Assembly (NCBI RefSeq): GCF_039536745.1 | Contig: NZ_BAAAZE010000002.1 | Span: 110,587-174,586 of the forward strand | From: Actimicrobium antarcticum | GTDB taxonomy: Bacteria; Pseudomonadota; Gammaproteobacteria; Burkholderiales; Burkholderiaceae_D | Direction: 5' to 3' | Length of the DNA: 64,000 nucleotides | In this document: in pieces, positions 26,525 through 35,152 of the stretch | How the letters are laid out: each line of letters begins with the position of its first letter | How positions within the stretch are numbered: the stretch's first letter is position 1 | Notes under the pieces: model-generated | Told to the model about the DNA's origin: nothing | The model's database searches: none | What the model saw: the letters and a program-made list of their open reading frames with translations, nothing else | Made by a program: the position numbers and the translations under genes

Positions 26525-26816
26525 CGAACACGCGCGGGTCACGGCGTCGCTCTGACCGGCCTACGTACGCAGACCAGCGCGATCTGTACGGCCACACTGG
26601 TCCGCCATTCCCAAACAAGGGCATGCTCCCACGACATTAAATAAAGACGTACCATAGGCCCCCGCGGTGCCCGCGACCCTTCAGCATTGCGCGAATAAAG
26701 TTGGTGCATTGGCGGCAAGCAGGCGTTTGCTTCTGGTGCTTCACTGGCAACCATGCGTTCCATGCTGGCGGTTACTGCTACTTTCACTATTCTTTTTCGG
26801 GCTTTCCTTTGCGCTC

Positions 26817-27926
26817 ATGACAGACGCCACACCTATCGATATCGTCTACCTGTGGGTTGACGGCAATGATCCTGCCTGGCGCCGACGGCGCCATCGCGCT
26901 GCCGAAAAGCTGAGCGTCCTGCATCGCGACGCGATTGCGGTGTACGGCAACGTCGAAGGGCGCTTCCGTGATAACGATGAATTGCGCTACAGCCTGCGCG
27001 CGCTGGAAAAATTTTTTCCCGAACACGGGCATGTCTATATCGTCACGGATGCGCAGGCACCCGGCTGGTTACGCGCGTCGGAACACATCACCATCGTCGA
27101 CCACGCCAGCCTGATTCCGGCCGCATCACTGCCGACCTTTGATTCGGGCAATATCGAGTCGTACATACACCGCATCCCGAATCTGTCCGAACGGTTTTTC
27201 TATTTCAACGACGATGTCTTCTTTGGCGCGCCGGTCAAGGTTGACGACTGGTTCTCGGATGACGGTATCCGCGTGGCCTGGTCGGACGAGCCGATGGTCT
27301 CCGACGAGCCATTACGCCAGGACGCGACCTCGCTGGAGAACGCCTGCCGCCTGTCCGGTCAGTGGCTGGCAGCACGCGACTTTCCTGCGTATCGGCATAC
27401 CTTTCGGACCTTTGCGCATTCGCCGCGGCCGATGTTGCGCTCCATGCTGTTCGCGCTGGAAGTTGCCGCGCCGGACATGTTCTCGATGGTTCGGTCAACG
27501 GTATTCCGGACCTGGGACAAACCCACCATCGTGTCGGATTTCGTGATGCGCTGGGCGATCGCGAATGGCGTCGCGACGGTCAGGGATTACAGTCATCTGT
27601 ATGTCTCGACCGGCGACACCGACACCGCGCACCAGCTCGCCGCGTTGATTGCGCAATTGGGAAAGCTCGCATTTTTTTGCATCAATGACACGACCGATGA
27701 TGCACACACCCTTGACCCGCGCCTGGCGCTGGTACGGGAGGCGCTGCAGCAGATTTTTCCCGAGGCGTCCGGTTTCGAGAATGACGCGTTGGCCGGACAG
27801 CCCGCGCCATATCGGCGGCGCCGTTCGGATGCCGTCAATCCCGTATTGCAGCGCAATCTGTACGAACTCGATCTGCACAAGGTGGGCGGGATGGTGCCCG
27901 TCACCGGCGCAGAGGAAATCGTCTGA
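26817..27926 (+). CDS. Stealth-family sugar-1-phosphate transferase (capsule/exopolysaccharide)
   Basis: 369 residues from the ATG at 26817. Stealth proteins transfer hexose-1-phosphate from UDP-sugars to build phosphate-linked polysaccharides. Conserved region 1 is IDIVYLWVDGNDPAW. Region 2 runs from RFRDNDELRYSLRALEKFFP through YIVTDAQ, LPTFDSGNIES and FYFNDDVFFG. Region 3 is the SVRSTVF/TWDKPTIVSDFVM area. The frame is open upstream to a GTG at 26667, which would add 50 residues including a hydrophobic segment (LLLLSLFFFGLSFAL); neither start has a good ribosome site. The 292-base gap before it (26525-26816) holds no other gene I can support. Confidence 0.85.
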   Translation: MTDATPIDIVYLWVDGNDPAWRRRRHRAAEKLSVLHRDAIAVYGNVEGRFRDNDELRYSLRALEKFFPEHGHVYIVTDAQAPGWLRASEHITIVDHASLIPAASLPTFDSGNIESYIHRIPNLSERFFYFNDDVFFGAPVKVDDWFSDDGIRVAWSDEPMVSDEPLRQDATSLENACRLSGQWLAARDFPAYRHTFRTFAHSPRPMLRSMLFALEVAAPDMFSMVRSTVFRTWDKPTIVSDFVMRWAIANGVATVRDYSHLYVSTGDTDTAHQLAALIAQLGKLAFFCINDTTDDAHTLDPRLALVREALQQIFPEASGFENDALAGQPAPYRRRRSDAVNPVLQRNLYELDLHKVGGMVPVTGAEEIV

Positions 27927-28141
27927 CCGGGCAGTTGTCGAAAAAGTTACTTTTAGGAAATTTGATCATGGACACAAGACAGCACATGTGTCATCGTACG
28001 GCGCGTCGAATTTACAATGTTGAATTTTTTCATGATGACGGGGATTTTTAATTCTTTGCTGTTGCATACTCTCGGGACAGTCCGGTTTGGCGAACCTGGC
28101 TGGCTATTCCGGACCGACTGCCCGTAGCCAAAAATCGATCA

Positions 28142-31100
28142 ATGAATGTCATCCATCCACAGGCCGCGCGCCCGAAACAAAAAATCCGCTTACGCGCGTT
28201 ACTGATTCTGCTTGCCTTCATCGCAGTCGCTCCGGGTGTGGCAATCAACCTCTATACCTCGCTTGTGCTGCAGCGCGATGCACTCTTGCGAGCGCAACAG
28301 GAAATCGACTCGGTTGCCAGGCTGGTCGCGGCCAATCAAGACCAATTGATAGGCGGCGTACGCCAGATCCTGACGACGGTGGCCAGCGGGCCATCGGTAA
28401 GACGCAATGACTTGCGCGTCATCTGCGGCGAATATCTGCGCAATGTGAAGGCAGCCAGTCCGGGCTATGCCGCGATCGGTTTGTTCGACCTGCAGGGAAA
28501 CATGGAATGCGAGTCTGGCGCCAGCGTAGTGCGTGTGCGGGATGATCAACAGCCGCTGCTCCGGCAGGTGGCCGAGTCCGGAAAATTTCAGGTCGGGGAC
28601 TACCAGAATGGCGTGACACCTGGGCGTGATTTGCTGGACTTTGCGATGCCGGTCTACGACTACGATAGCCAATTGCGTGGCGTCGCTTTCGCGACGCTCG
28701 ATCTGGATTTTTTTGCCACACAACTTAAATCTGTCTCGCTCTCGGAGCGTTTCCATATCCGCATCAGCGACTCTGGCGGACACTTGCTGTTTTCGAGTGG
28801 CAATGTGCGTGATCCGATCGGAACACCCGATATCGAGCAGGTGATACGAACCCAGCTTCCGACGAGTAGCAATAACCCTTTCATGACTACCGACGTCCAT
28901 GGTGCGCAGTGGCTGCATGTCCAGAAGTGGGTGAGCGGCGACGCGCTGGTAGTCGATGTTTCCGTGCTCCAGTCCGATCTTGTGGCTGTCGCTAACCAGC
29001 AGTTGATTGTGCAATTTGTGTTACTGGCAGCGGCATCGCTGTTCGGTTTCCTGCTGGCCTGGTTGATTGCGCGACGCAGCCTGGAACAACCGGTAGCGCG
29101 TTTGCTTGAACGGATGCACAGGGCGGAGCAGGATATCGTTGGCAATGCCGATAACGACTTGCCCGCAACGCCGCCGGCCAATGCCGAGTTTGCCGAACTC
29201 GATGCGGGATTTTCCAGCATGCTGGCCAAGTTGCGCAGCAACCAGCGGCAATTGATCGAAGCACAGGAAATCACCCGGGTCGGTTTTTACGCAATGGACC
29301 TGGTGCGCCGGGAATACACAGCCTCGCCAATCCTGTTTGCGATTCTGGGACTGGATACCGCTACCGAACGCATTTCGCAGGATGACTATGAACGCCTGAT
29401 TCACCCGGACGACCTGGCGCAAGTCCGCCAGCGCCGCACTGGACTGGTCGAAGGCAAGACATCATCGAACATGCAATACCGGATCATCCGCCCTGATGGC
29501 GGCGTGCGCTGGATCGACGTATTCGGCGTGATTGAGCGGGATGCTGCCGGCAAAGCCGTGCGCTATTCCGGCGCCATCCAGGACATTACTGAACGAAAAT
29601 TGGCGGAACAAGCCGCTCTTGCCAACGAAAACCGCTTTCGGCTGCTGTTTGAAAACAGTCTTGATGGCGTTGTGCACGCATATGCAAATGGCATGGTCCT
29701 GGCTGCCAATTCGGCTGCCTGCAAAATTTTTGGCATGACCGAAGAGCAATTGTGCAGTCACACCCGCGCCGACCTGGTGTTTTCGGGCGACACCCGGCTG
29801 GCCGCGATGCTGGTGGAGCGTGCGACCAGCGGCAATACGCGGGGTGAACTCACCATGGTGCGCGGCGACGGCAGCCTGTTCGAGGCAGAACTGACCAGTT
29901 CGCTCTATACCGATGCCAATGGCATAGAGGTCACCAGCCTGGTCATGCGCGACAGCACAGAACGGATACGGACCGAACGTGAGATTCACCAGTTGGCCTT
30001 TTTCGATGCCCTCACCGAATTACCCAACCGGCGACTGTTGCTGGACCGGCTGAGCTTGTTGCTGGCTTCGGCACAGCGCAGCGGCGAAATTGGTGGCGTG
30101 CTGTTCATCGATCTGGATCACTTCAAGAACGTCAACGATGCGCGCGGACATGCCACCGGCGACGCACTGTTGCGGCTGGTGGCACAGCGTCTTGCCGGGC
30201 TGTTGCGTACCGAAGATACCGTCGCGCGCATCGGTGGCGATGAGTTCGTGGTGCTGTTGCCGCGCCTTGCTGCCGACATGCTGACCGGCACCCGGCAGTC
30301 GATGGCAGTCGCCGAAAAAATCCGCGAGGCGCTCAGCCGCCCCTTCCTGATCGACGGGCAATCCTATCTTTCCGGCGGCAGCATCGGCGTGACGCTGCTG
30401 CCCAAGCCCGGACAGACCACCGAAGACCTGCTGCGTGAAGCTGATACCGCCATGTATCGGGCAAAAAGTGCCGGGCGCAATCGCATCGCGTTTTTCGAGG
30501 CGGCGATGCAGTCCGATGTCGAACAGCGGCTGGCGCTTGAAAATGATCTGGCCGAAGCCATCGGCACCGACCAGCTGGAGATGTTCCTGCAACCGCAGTT
30601 TGATGCCGCCGGCCAGCCGGATGGCTGCGAAATGCTGATGCGCTGGACCCACCCGGTACGCGGGCCGGTGTCGCCGGCGGTGTTCATCCCTGCCGCCGAG
30701 GAGTCGGGGCTGATTCTGCCACTGGGTGACTGGGTGTTGCGGGAAGGCTGCCGGACGGTATTACGTCTGCAAGAAGCCGGCCATCCGCTACCGGTATCGA
30801 TCAATGTCAGTCCGCGCCAGTTCCGCCAGATCGACTTTGCGGGTCAGGTCAAAGCGATTCTGGCCGAGACCGGTGCTGACGCCTCGCAACTGATTTTTGA
30901 AGTGACCGAAGGCTTGCTGATCGAGAATCTGGAAGAGACCATCCTGCGCATGCATGAGCTGGTGAGTATCGGAATCCGCTTCTCGATCGATGATTTCGGT
31001 ACCGGTTATTCCAGCCTCGGCTACTTGCGTCGATTGCCACTGTACGAACTGAAGATCGATCGCAGCTTCGTGCAGGATACGCCCGGCAATCCCGATAATC

Positions 31101-31285
31101 CCGGCGATACCGCCATCGTCCAGACCATCCTGTCGATGGCCGGCCACCTTGGCTTGCGGGTCGTCGCCGAAGGCGTGGAAACCCGCGAACAGGCCGACTT
31201 CCTGAAGGCGGCCGGTTGCACCGCATTGCAGGGCTATCTGCTGGCACGACCGATGCCGGTAGCGGCATGGCTGCAGTGGCAGTAA
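28142..31285 (+). CDS. Membrane sensor with Cache-like, PAS, PAS, GGDEF and EAL domains
   Basis: 1047 residues. TM helix ~18-40, periplasmic sensor of Cache type ~40-288, second TM ~289-312, HAMP-like linker, PAS (~378-490) and PAS (~495-610), GGDEF (~615-780) and EAL (~796-1040). RIGGDEF is intact and preceded by RTED, an inhibitory RxxD site at the right 5-residue spacing, so feedback-regulated diguanylate cyclase activity is plausible. In the EAL domain the signature reads EML instead of EAL, but VSPRQ, EVTEG, DDFGTGYSS, LKIDRSF and AEGVE are kept. An NPDNPGD insertion follows SFVQDTPG. The ligand is unknown. Single gene; about 215 bases upstream are empty. Confidence 0.92.
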   Translation: MNVIHPQAARPKQKIRLRALLILLAFIAVAPGVAINLYTSLVLQRDALLRAQQEIDSVARLVAANQDQLIGGVRQILTTVASGPSVRRNDLRVICGEYLRNVKAASPGYAAIGLFDLQGNMECESGASVVRVRDDQQPLLRQVAESGKFQVGDYQNGVTPGRDLLDFAMPVYDYDSQLRGVAFATLDLDFFATQLKSVSLSERFHIRISDSGGHLLFSSGNVRDPIGTPDIEQVIRTQLPTSSNNPFMTTDVHGAQWLHVQKWVSGDALVVDVSVLQSDLVAVANQQLIVQFVLLAAASLFGFLLAWLIARRSLEQPVARLLERMHRAEQDIVGNADNDLPATPPANAEFAELDAGFSSMLAKLRSNQRQLIEAQEITRVGFYAMDLVRREYTASPILFAILGLDTATERISQDDYERLIHPDDLAQVRQRRTGLVEGKTSSNMQYRIIRPDGGVRWIDVFGVIERDAAGKAVRYSGAIQDITERKLAEQAALANENRFRLLFENSLDGVVHAYANGMVLAANSAACKIFGMTEEQLCSHTRADLVFSGDTRLAAMLVERATSGNTRGELTMVRGDGSLFEAELTSSLYTDANGIEVTSLVMRDSTERIRTEREIHQLAFFDALTELPNRRLLLDRLSLLLASAQRSGEIGGVLFIDLDHFKNVNDARGHATGDALLRLVAQRLAGLLRTEDTVARIGGDEFVVLLPRLAADMLTGTRQSMAVAEKIREALSRPFLIDGQSYLSGGSIGVTLLPKPGQTTEDLLREADTAMYRAKSAGRNRIAFFEAAMQSDVEQRLALENDLAEAIGTDQLEMFLQPQFDAAGQPDGCEMLMRWTHPVRGPVSPAVFIPAAEESGLILPLGDWVLREGCRTVLRLQEAGHPLPVSINVSPRQFRQIDFAGQVKAILAETGADASQLIFEVTEGLLIENLEETILRMHELVSIGIRFSIDDFGTGYSSLGYLRRLPLYELKIDRSFVQDTPGNPDNPGDTAIVQTILSMAGHLGLRVVAEGVETREQADFLKAAGCTALQGYLLARPMPVAAWLQWQ

Positions 31286-31294
31286 GCGCAACGG

Positions 31295-31311
31295 GCTTGC
31301 CGACGGCAAGC
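31295..31311 (+). terminator. Short hairpin after the GGDEF-EAL gene
   Basis: GCTTGCC-GAC-GGCAAGC, ten bases after the stop and before gspA. No T-run follows, so termination is uncertain. Confidence 0.35.
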
Positions 31312-31344
31312 TTGACGGTGATGGCTTTGTGCTAGCCTTCGGAC

Positions 31345-33021
31345 ATGTACCAGCGATTCTTCGGCCTCCGGCAAAACCCTTTTTCGATTGCTCCTGATCC
31401 ACGCTACCTGTTCATGAGTGAACGGCATCGCGAGGCGCTGGGGCATTTGCTGTACGGTCTGAACGGCGGCGGTGGTTTCGTGCTGCTGACCGGCGAGATC
31501 GGTGCCGGCAAGACGACCGTGTGCCGTTTGTTCCTGGAACAGATTCCGGCGCGCTGCAATGTCGCCTATCTGTTCAATCCGAAGCAGACCGTGATCGAAC
31601 TGCTGCAATCGATCTGTGACGAGTTCGGCATCGCGGTGCAGCGCCGCGTCGAAGAGACTGCCACCGTCAAGGATTTCATTGATCCGCTGAACCGCTATCT
31701 GCTGGCGACCCACGCCGTCAAACAGAACAATGTCCTGATCATCGACGAGGCGCAAAACCTGTCGGCTGACGTGCTTGAGCAATTGCGCCTGCTGACCAAC
31801 CTCGAAACCAACGAGCGCAAGCTGCTGCAAATTATCCTGATCGGCCAACCCGAACTGCGCACGATGCTGGAGCGGCCCGAGCTGGAGCAACTGGCGCAGC
31901 GCGTCATCGCCCGTTTTCACCTGGACGCCCTGTCACCGGCCGAGACGACGCAGTACATTGCCCATCGTCTGGCGGTGGCCGGCAGCAAGCAGGCTGCACC
32001 TTTCAGCGCACGGGTGATCCGCCGCATCCACCGGCGCACGCGGGGCATTCCGCGCCGGATCAACCTGCTGTGCGACCGCGCGTTGCTGGGCGCGTATGCC
32101 GCTGGCAAGCATGCGGTGGATGCGCGTACTGTCGATGCGGCGGCGCTGGAAGTGTTTGGCCGTGCGCTACCCGGCAATGTCAGGTGGCGTTCGATCGGGC
32201 TGGGTGCGCTGGCAGTCATCCTCGTTTTGGGTGGCATCTTCGGCGATGTCGACGCGCTTTTGAGGAGCACCAAAAAGCAGCCTGTGGTCGGTGCTGCCAG
32301 TGTGCAGGCGCTTGCCGCCACTCCTGCCGCTCCCGCCGCTTCTACCGCTCCTGCTATTTCTGCACCGTCTATGGCGCTTGCTCCGGCACCTGTAGTTGTC
32401 AATGAGCGCGCGCCGGTCGTGGTCGGTGAGGCGGCGCGTGATCTGCCCGCGGCCTATCGGCAGCTGGCGCAGCTCTGGCAGGCGGACTTCAGCGGTGACG
32501 CATCCTGCAAGGCGTTGCAGGCGAAGAGTCTGTATTGCTTCACCGGCAAAGGCATGAACGAACTGCGCCAGCTTGGTCGACCGGCGATCCTGACGCTGCG
32601 CGACGATGACGACAAACCTTATTACGCCGTGCTCACAGGCGTCGGTGCAAGCGCTGTCACGCTGCAGATCGATGGGGTGTCAGACACGGTCAACCTGGAT
32701 TCGCTGGCGCGCCGCTGGGATGGCGAATTCAGTACGCTGTGGCGTGGTCCGGAGCAGTTTCGCAAGTTGATCATGCAAGGCGATCGCGGCCCGGCGGTCG
32801 ACTGGGTTGCGGTCCGGCTGGCGCGGGTAGATCGCTCGCCGCCGCCATCGACCGACGCGGTGTATGACGAACCGCGGATCCGTCGCTTTCAGCTGGCGCA
32901 GGGGCTAAGTCCTGATGGTGTCGCTGGTCCACAAACCCTGATGCGATTGGCGACGGCTGCCGGTTCGGACGAGCCCCGTCTGGACCCGCGTGTCATTGAC
33001 CCGTCGCCAGCAAGGAAATAA
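31345..33021 (+). CDS. gspA: General secretion pathway protein A (GspA/ExeA), AAA ATPase with peptidoglycan-binding domain
   Basis: 558 residues. GspA/ExeA with GspB/ExeB helps insert the type II secretin through peptidoglycan. N-terminus MYQRFFGLRQNPFSIAPDP is the family hallmark. Walker A GEIGAGKTT at ~50-58, Walker B VLIIDEAQNL near 130, arginine-rich sensor region RRTRGIPRRIN. A TM helix at ~282-298 is followed by an Ala/Pro linker, a C39-peptidase-like segment (SLYCFTGKGMNELRQLGRPAIL) and a C-terminal peptidoglycan-binding domain (IRRFQLAQGLSPDGVAGPQT). Followed at once by gspB. No other type II secretion gene is in the window. Confidence 0.92.
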   Translation: MYQRFFGLRQNPFSIAPDPRYLFMSERHREALGHLLYGLNGGGGFVLLTGEIGAGKTTVCRLFLEQIPARCNVAYLFNPKQTVIELLQSICDEFGIAVQRRVEETATVKDFIDPLNRYLLATHAVKQNNVLIIDEAQNLSADVLEQLRLLTNLETNERKLLQIILIGQPELRTMLERPELEQLAQRVIARFHLDALSPAETTQYIAHRLAVAGSKQAAPFSARVIRRIHRRTRGIPRRINLLCDRALLGAYAAGKHAVDARTVDAAALEVFGRALPGNVRWRSIGLGALAVILVLGGIFGDVDALLRSTKKQPVVGAASVQALAATPAAPAASTAPAISAPSMALAPAPVVVNERAPVVVGEAARDLPAAYRQLAQLWQADFSGDASCKALQAKSLYCFTGKGMNELRQLGRPAILTLRDDDDKPYYAVLTGVGASAVTLQIDGVSDTVNLDSLARRWDGEFSTLWRGPEQFRKLIMQGDRGPAVDWVAVRLARVDRSPPPSTDAVYDEPRIRRFQLAQGLSPDGVAGPQTLMRLATAAGSDEPRLDPRVIDPSPARK

Positions 33022-33025
33022 GCCG

Positions 33026-33697
33026 ATGTCCATGATTCTCGATGCGCTCAAAAAGGCCGATGCAGAACGGCACCTGGGCGAATTGCCCGGCCTGCATTCG
33101 CGAGCCGTACCCGGCCTGGCGCCGTCGCATCCGGCCAGCCTGTGGCAGCGGCGTGCGACCTGGCTGGCGCTGGCCGGACTGTGCCTGGCGCTGTTGGTGC
33201 TGGCGTGGTGGCTGAACCGTCCGGTGGTACCGGTTGCGTTGATTGCTCAGCCGCAGGCGCACCCGCTGCAGCCCGTCGAGGTCGGTGCGTCATCGGCGCA
33301 GTTGGCCGCCGACGTGGCTGTTCCACCGCCGCTTGCCAGGCCTGTACCCAAGCCGGCACCCAGGCCAGCACCTAAGCCGATACCCGCACTGCGCACCGAG
33401 CCGGCATTGCCGGCGGCCCCCGTCATGGTCGCGGGTACGACTGTGCCATCGACAACAGCGCCATCAGGTCCGATGCTCACGCTCGCAACCCTACCGCCCA
33501 ACTTGCAGCGGGAGCTGCCACCGCTTGCGATCGGTGGCTCGATGTACTCCGACAATCCGGCCGACCGCATGCTGTTGATCGACAAGCGGCTGGTGCACGA
33601 AGGCGACGAGGTCGCGCCGGGCCTGGTGCTGGAGAGCCTGATGCCCAAGTCCGCGATCCTGCGCTACAAGGGCATGAGGTTTAGGATCGCTTTTTAA
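33026..33697 (+). CDS. gspB: General secretion pathway protein B (GspB/ExeB)
   Basis: 223 residues. Starts MSMILDALKKADAERHLGELP, the standard GspB N-terminus; AAGGA lies 9 bases before the ATG, overlapping the end of gspA. One TM helix at ~41-60, then a Pro/Ala-rich periplasmic linker (RPVPKPAPRPAPKPIP) and a C-terminal T2SSB domain (YSDNPADRMLLIDKRLVHEG...GVRYKGMRF type). Works with GspA. Confidence 0.92.
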   Translation: MSMILDALKKADAERHLGELPGLHSRAVPGLAPSHPASLWQRRATWLALAGLCLALLVLAWWLNRPVVPVALIAQPQAHPLQPVEVGASSAQLAADVAVPPPLARPVPKPAPRPAPKPIPALRTEPALPAAPVMVAGTTVPSTTAPSGPMLTLATLPPNLQRELPPLAIGGSMYSDNPADRMLLIDKRLVHEGDEVAPGLVLESLMPKSAILRYKGMRFRIAF

Positions 33698-33715
33698 AAA
33701 TTGTTGCATTCTCAT

Positions 33716-33744
33716 GGAACCGAGGCGGGTCGTAACGGCACACA
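33716..33744 (+). promoter_or_regulatory. Putative hrp box (HrpL-type ECF promoter) before ankyrin gene 1
   Basis: GGAACC at 33716-33721, 16 bases, then GCACACA at 33738-33744. The consensus for HrpL-controlled type III secretion genes is GGAACC-N15/16-CCACNNA; only the first C of the second half differs, and the GGAACCNA extension is also met. It lies about 69 bases before the ATG of the ankyrin gene, a sensible distance. No HrpL gene is in the window, so control is inference. Confidence 0.6.
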
Positions 33745-33760
33745 CTGAGCGTCATCCGGG

Positions 33761-33776
33761 CTGTCTGTCCAGACAG
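33761..33776 (+). other. Inverted repeat in the leader of ankyrin gene 1
   Basis: CTGTCTG-TC-CAGACAG, a perfect palindrome between the hrp-box-like site and the ATG. It could be a hairpin in the mRNA leader or a protein-binding site. Confidence 0.4.
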
Positions 33777-33812
33777 CGGAGTTGATCAATTTTTGAAGAG
33801 CCTACTTCCCCC

Positions 33813-35102
33813 ATGAACGTCAATTCGCCGTCGAACAGCCCGCCGCATATACCCGCCTATTTTTTTCCGGAAGCGCCGCACCAGGAAAATATTCCCGCTC
33901 CTGCATCGTCCGGATCAAGCATGCATCAGCCCGCGATGCATGGCGCCCGCGCCGCGCGGGCACTGCGTGCTGCGGTTTCCGTGCAACCCACTTTGTGTGA
34001 GGCAATCGCCGCCAAGAATTTTCCTGTCATACAAACGCTTCTGCCCCATTCCGATCCCAACGGCACGTCAGCCGAGGGGTACAGCGCATTGATGCTGGCA
34101 ACGTCGCAAAGCGATCACGAAGTCATGCAGCTGTTGCTTGATCACCCGGATATCCAGTGCAATGCGACGCACCCCAGCGGCCTGACCGCACTGCATCTGG
34201 CCGTCACTGACGGCGACCTGAGCACGCTGAACATGCTGATACAACGAGCCAGCGGTATCAACCTGAACGCAAAATTGACAGATACCAACGCCACGCCACT
34301 GCACTTCGCGGCACTACACGGAATGAACGACAAACTCTCTCTGCTGGGACGCACCCCTGGTGTTGATCTTCATGCCCGTACCTCGGACGGGTCCGTTGCG
34401 CTGCATCTTGCCGCCGCCCGCGGATATCCGGAAACGGTGCTGCGATTGCTTGGCATGCCGGGAAGTGATGTCAATGTGACCGATCACTCGCACTGGACAG
34501 CCTTGATGCGCGCCCTGAAACATAATGAACTCGATGTTGTACGGTTGCTTGTCGGCATCCAGGGAGTCAATGTCAACATGAGAGATGTGTCGAACCGTTC
34601 GACGCTCTCGATCGCTGCCGCTACCGACAATATTGCTCTTGTGGCCGAGCTGTTGCTGCATCCCGACATCAATGTCAACGCGCCGGTAGATGTACAGGGT
34701 GCCACGACGTTGCATATGGCCGCACGGGCATCGAATGCACCAATGGCGTTGGTCCTGCTTGGTACGCCCGGCATCAACGTCAATGCGGAGTCGCTGACGC
34801 AGTCCACCCCGTTGCATTGCGTCGCGCAGACTGGTAACGCGAGATTGTTGTGGCTGCTGCTGAACTCGCGCCAGATTGACGTGAACAAGCGGGACTATAC
34901 CGGGGCGACGCCACTGCATTTTGCGGCATCGCATGGCAATCATGATGCGGTCCACATACTGCTTGCGACGCCCGGGATAGCCAGTGACGTCCGGATGAAC
35001 AACGGACGCACGCCATTACAGCTTGCCGAAGCGTGGGGCCATACGGAGGTCGCCGAAACGCTCAAGGCGCACGAGCAGCAAAATACCGAAAACCGGCGCT
35101 GA
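33813..35102 (+). CDS. Ankyrin-repeat protein 1, candidate type III effector
   Basis: 429 residues. The first ~60 are rich in Ser, Pro, Asn and Ala (MNVNSPSNSPPHIPAYFFPE), without a Sec signal, as in type III secreted proteins. From ~65 to the end there are about ten ankyrin repeats of ~34 residues (GYSALMLATSQSDHEVMQLLL; GLTALHLAVTDGDLS; TPLHFAALHG; TALMRALKHNELDVVRLLV; TPLHFAASHGNHDAVHILL), many with the spaced G(I/S)xVN form. Ankyrin repeats bind proteins; no enzymatic part is seen. Preceded by a near-consensus hrp box and a leader hairpin. No clear Shine-Dalgarno. Related in style to the ankyrin protein at 40044. Effector status is inference from promoter and N-terminus. Confidence 0.88.
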   Translation: MNVNSPSNSPPHIPAYFFPEAPHQENIPAPASSGSSMHQPAMHGARAARALRAAVSVQPTLCEAIAAKNFPVIQTLLPHSDPNGTSAEGYSALMLATSQSDHEVMQLLLDHPDIQCNATHPSGLTALHLAVTDGDLSTLNMLIQRASGINLNAKLTDTNATPLHFAALHGMNDKLSLLGRTPGVDLHARTSDGSVALHLAAARGYPETVLRLLGMPGSDVNVTDHSHWTALMRALKHNELDVVRLLVGIQGVNVNMRDVSNRSTLSIAAATDNIALVAELLLHPDINVNAPVDVQGATTLHMAARASNAPMALVLLGTPGINVNAESLTQSTPLHCVAQTGNARLLWLLLNSRQIDVNKRDYTGATPLHFAASHGNHDAVHILLATPGIASDVRMNNGRTPLQLAEAWGHTEVAETLKAHEQQNTENRR

Positions 35103-35121
35103 ACCGGTTTTGCAGGGATGC

Positions 35122-35150
35122 CTGACACCCGATCGGATGGGCGGTGTCAG
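35122..35150. terminator. Bidirectional hairpin between ankyrin gene 1 and TonB receptor
   Basis: CTGACACC at 35122-35129 and GGTGTCAG at 35143-35150 form a perfect 8-bp stem between two converging stop codons. No long T-run. Confidence 0.5.
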
Positions 35151-35152
35151 CC

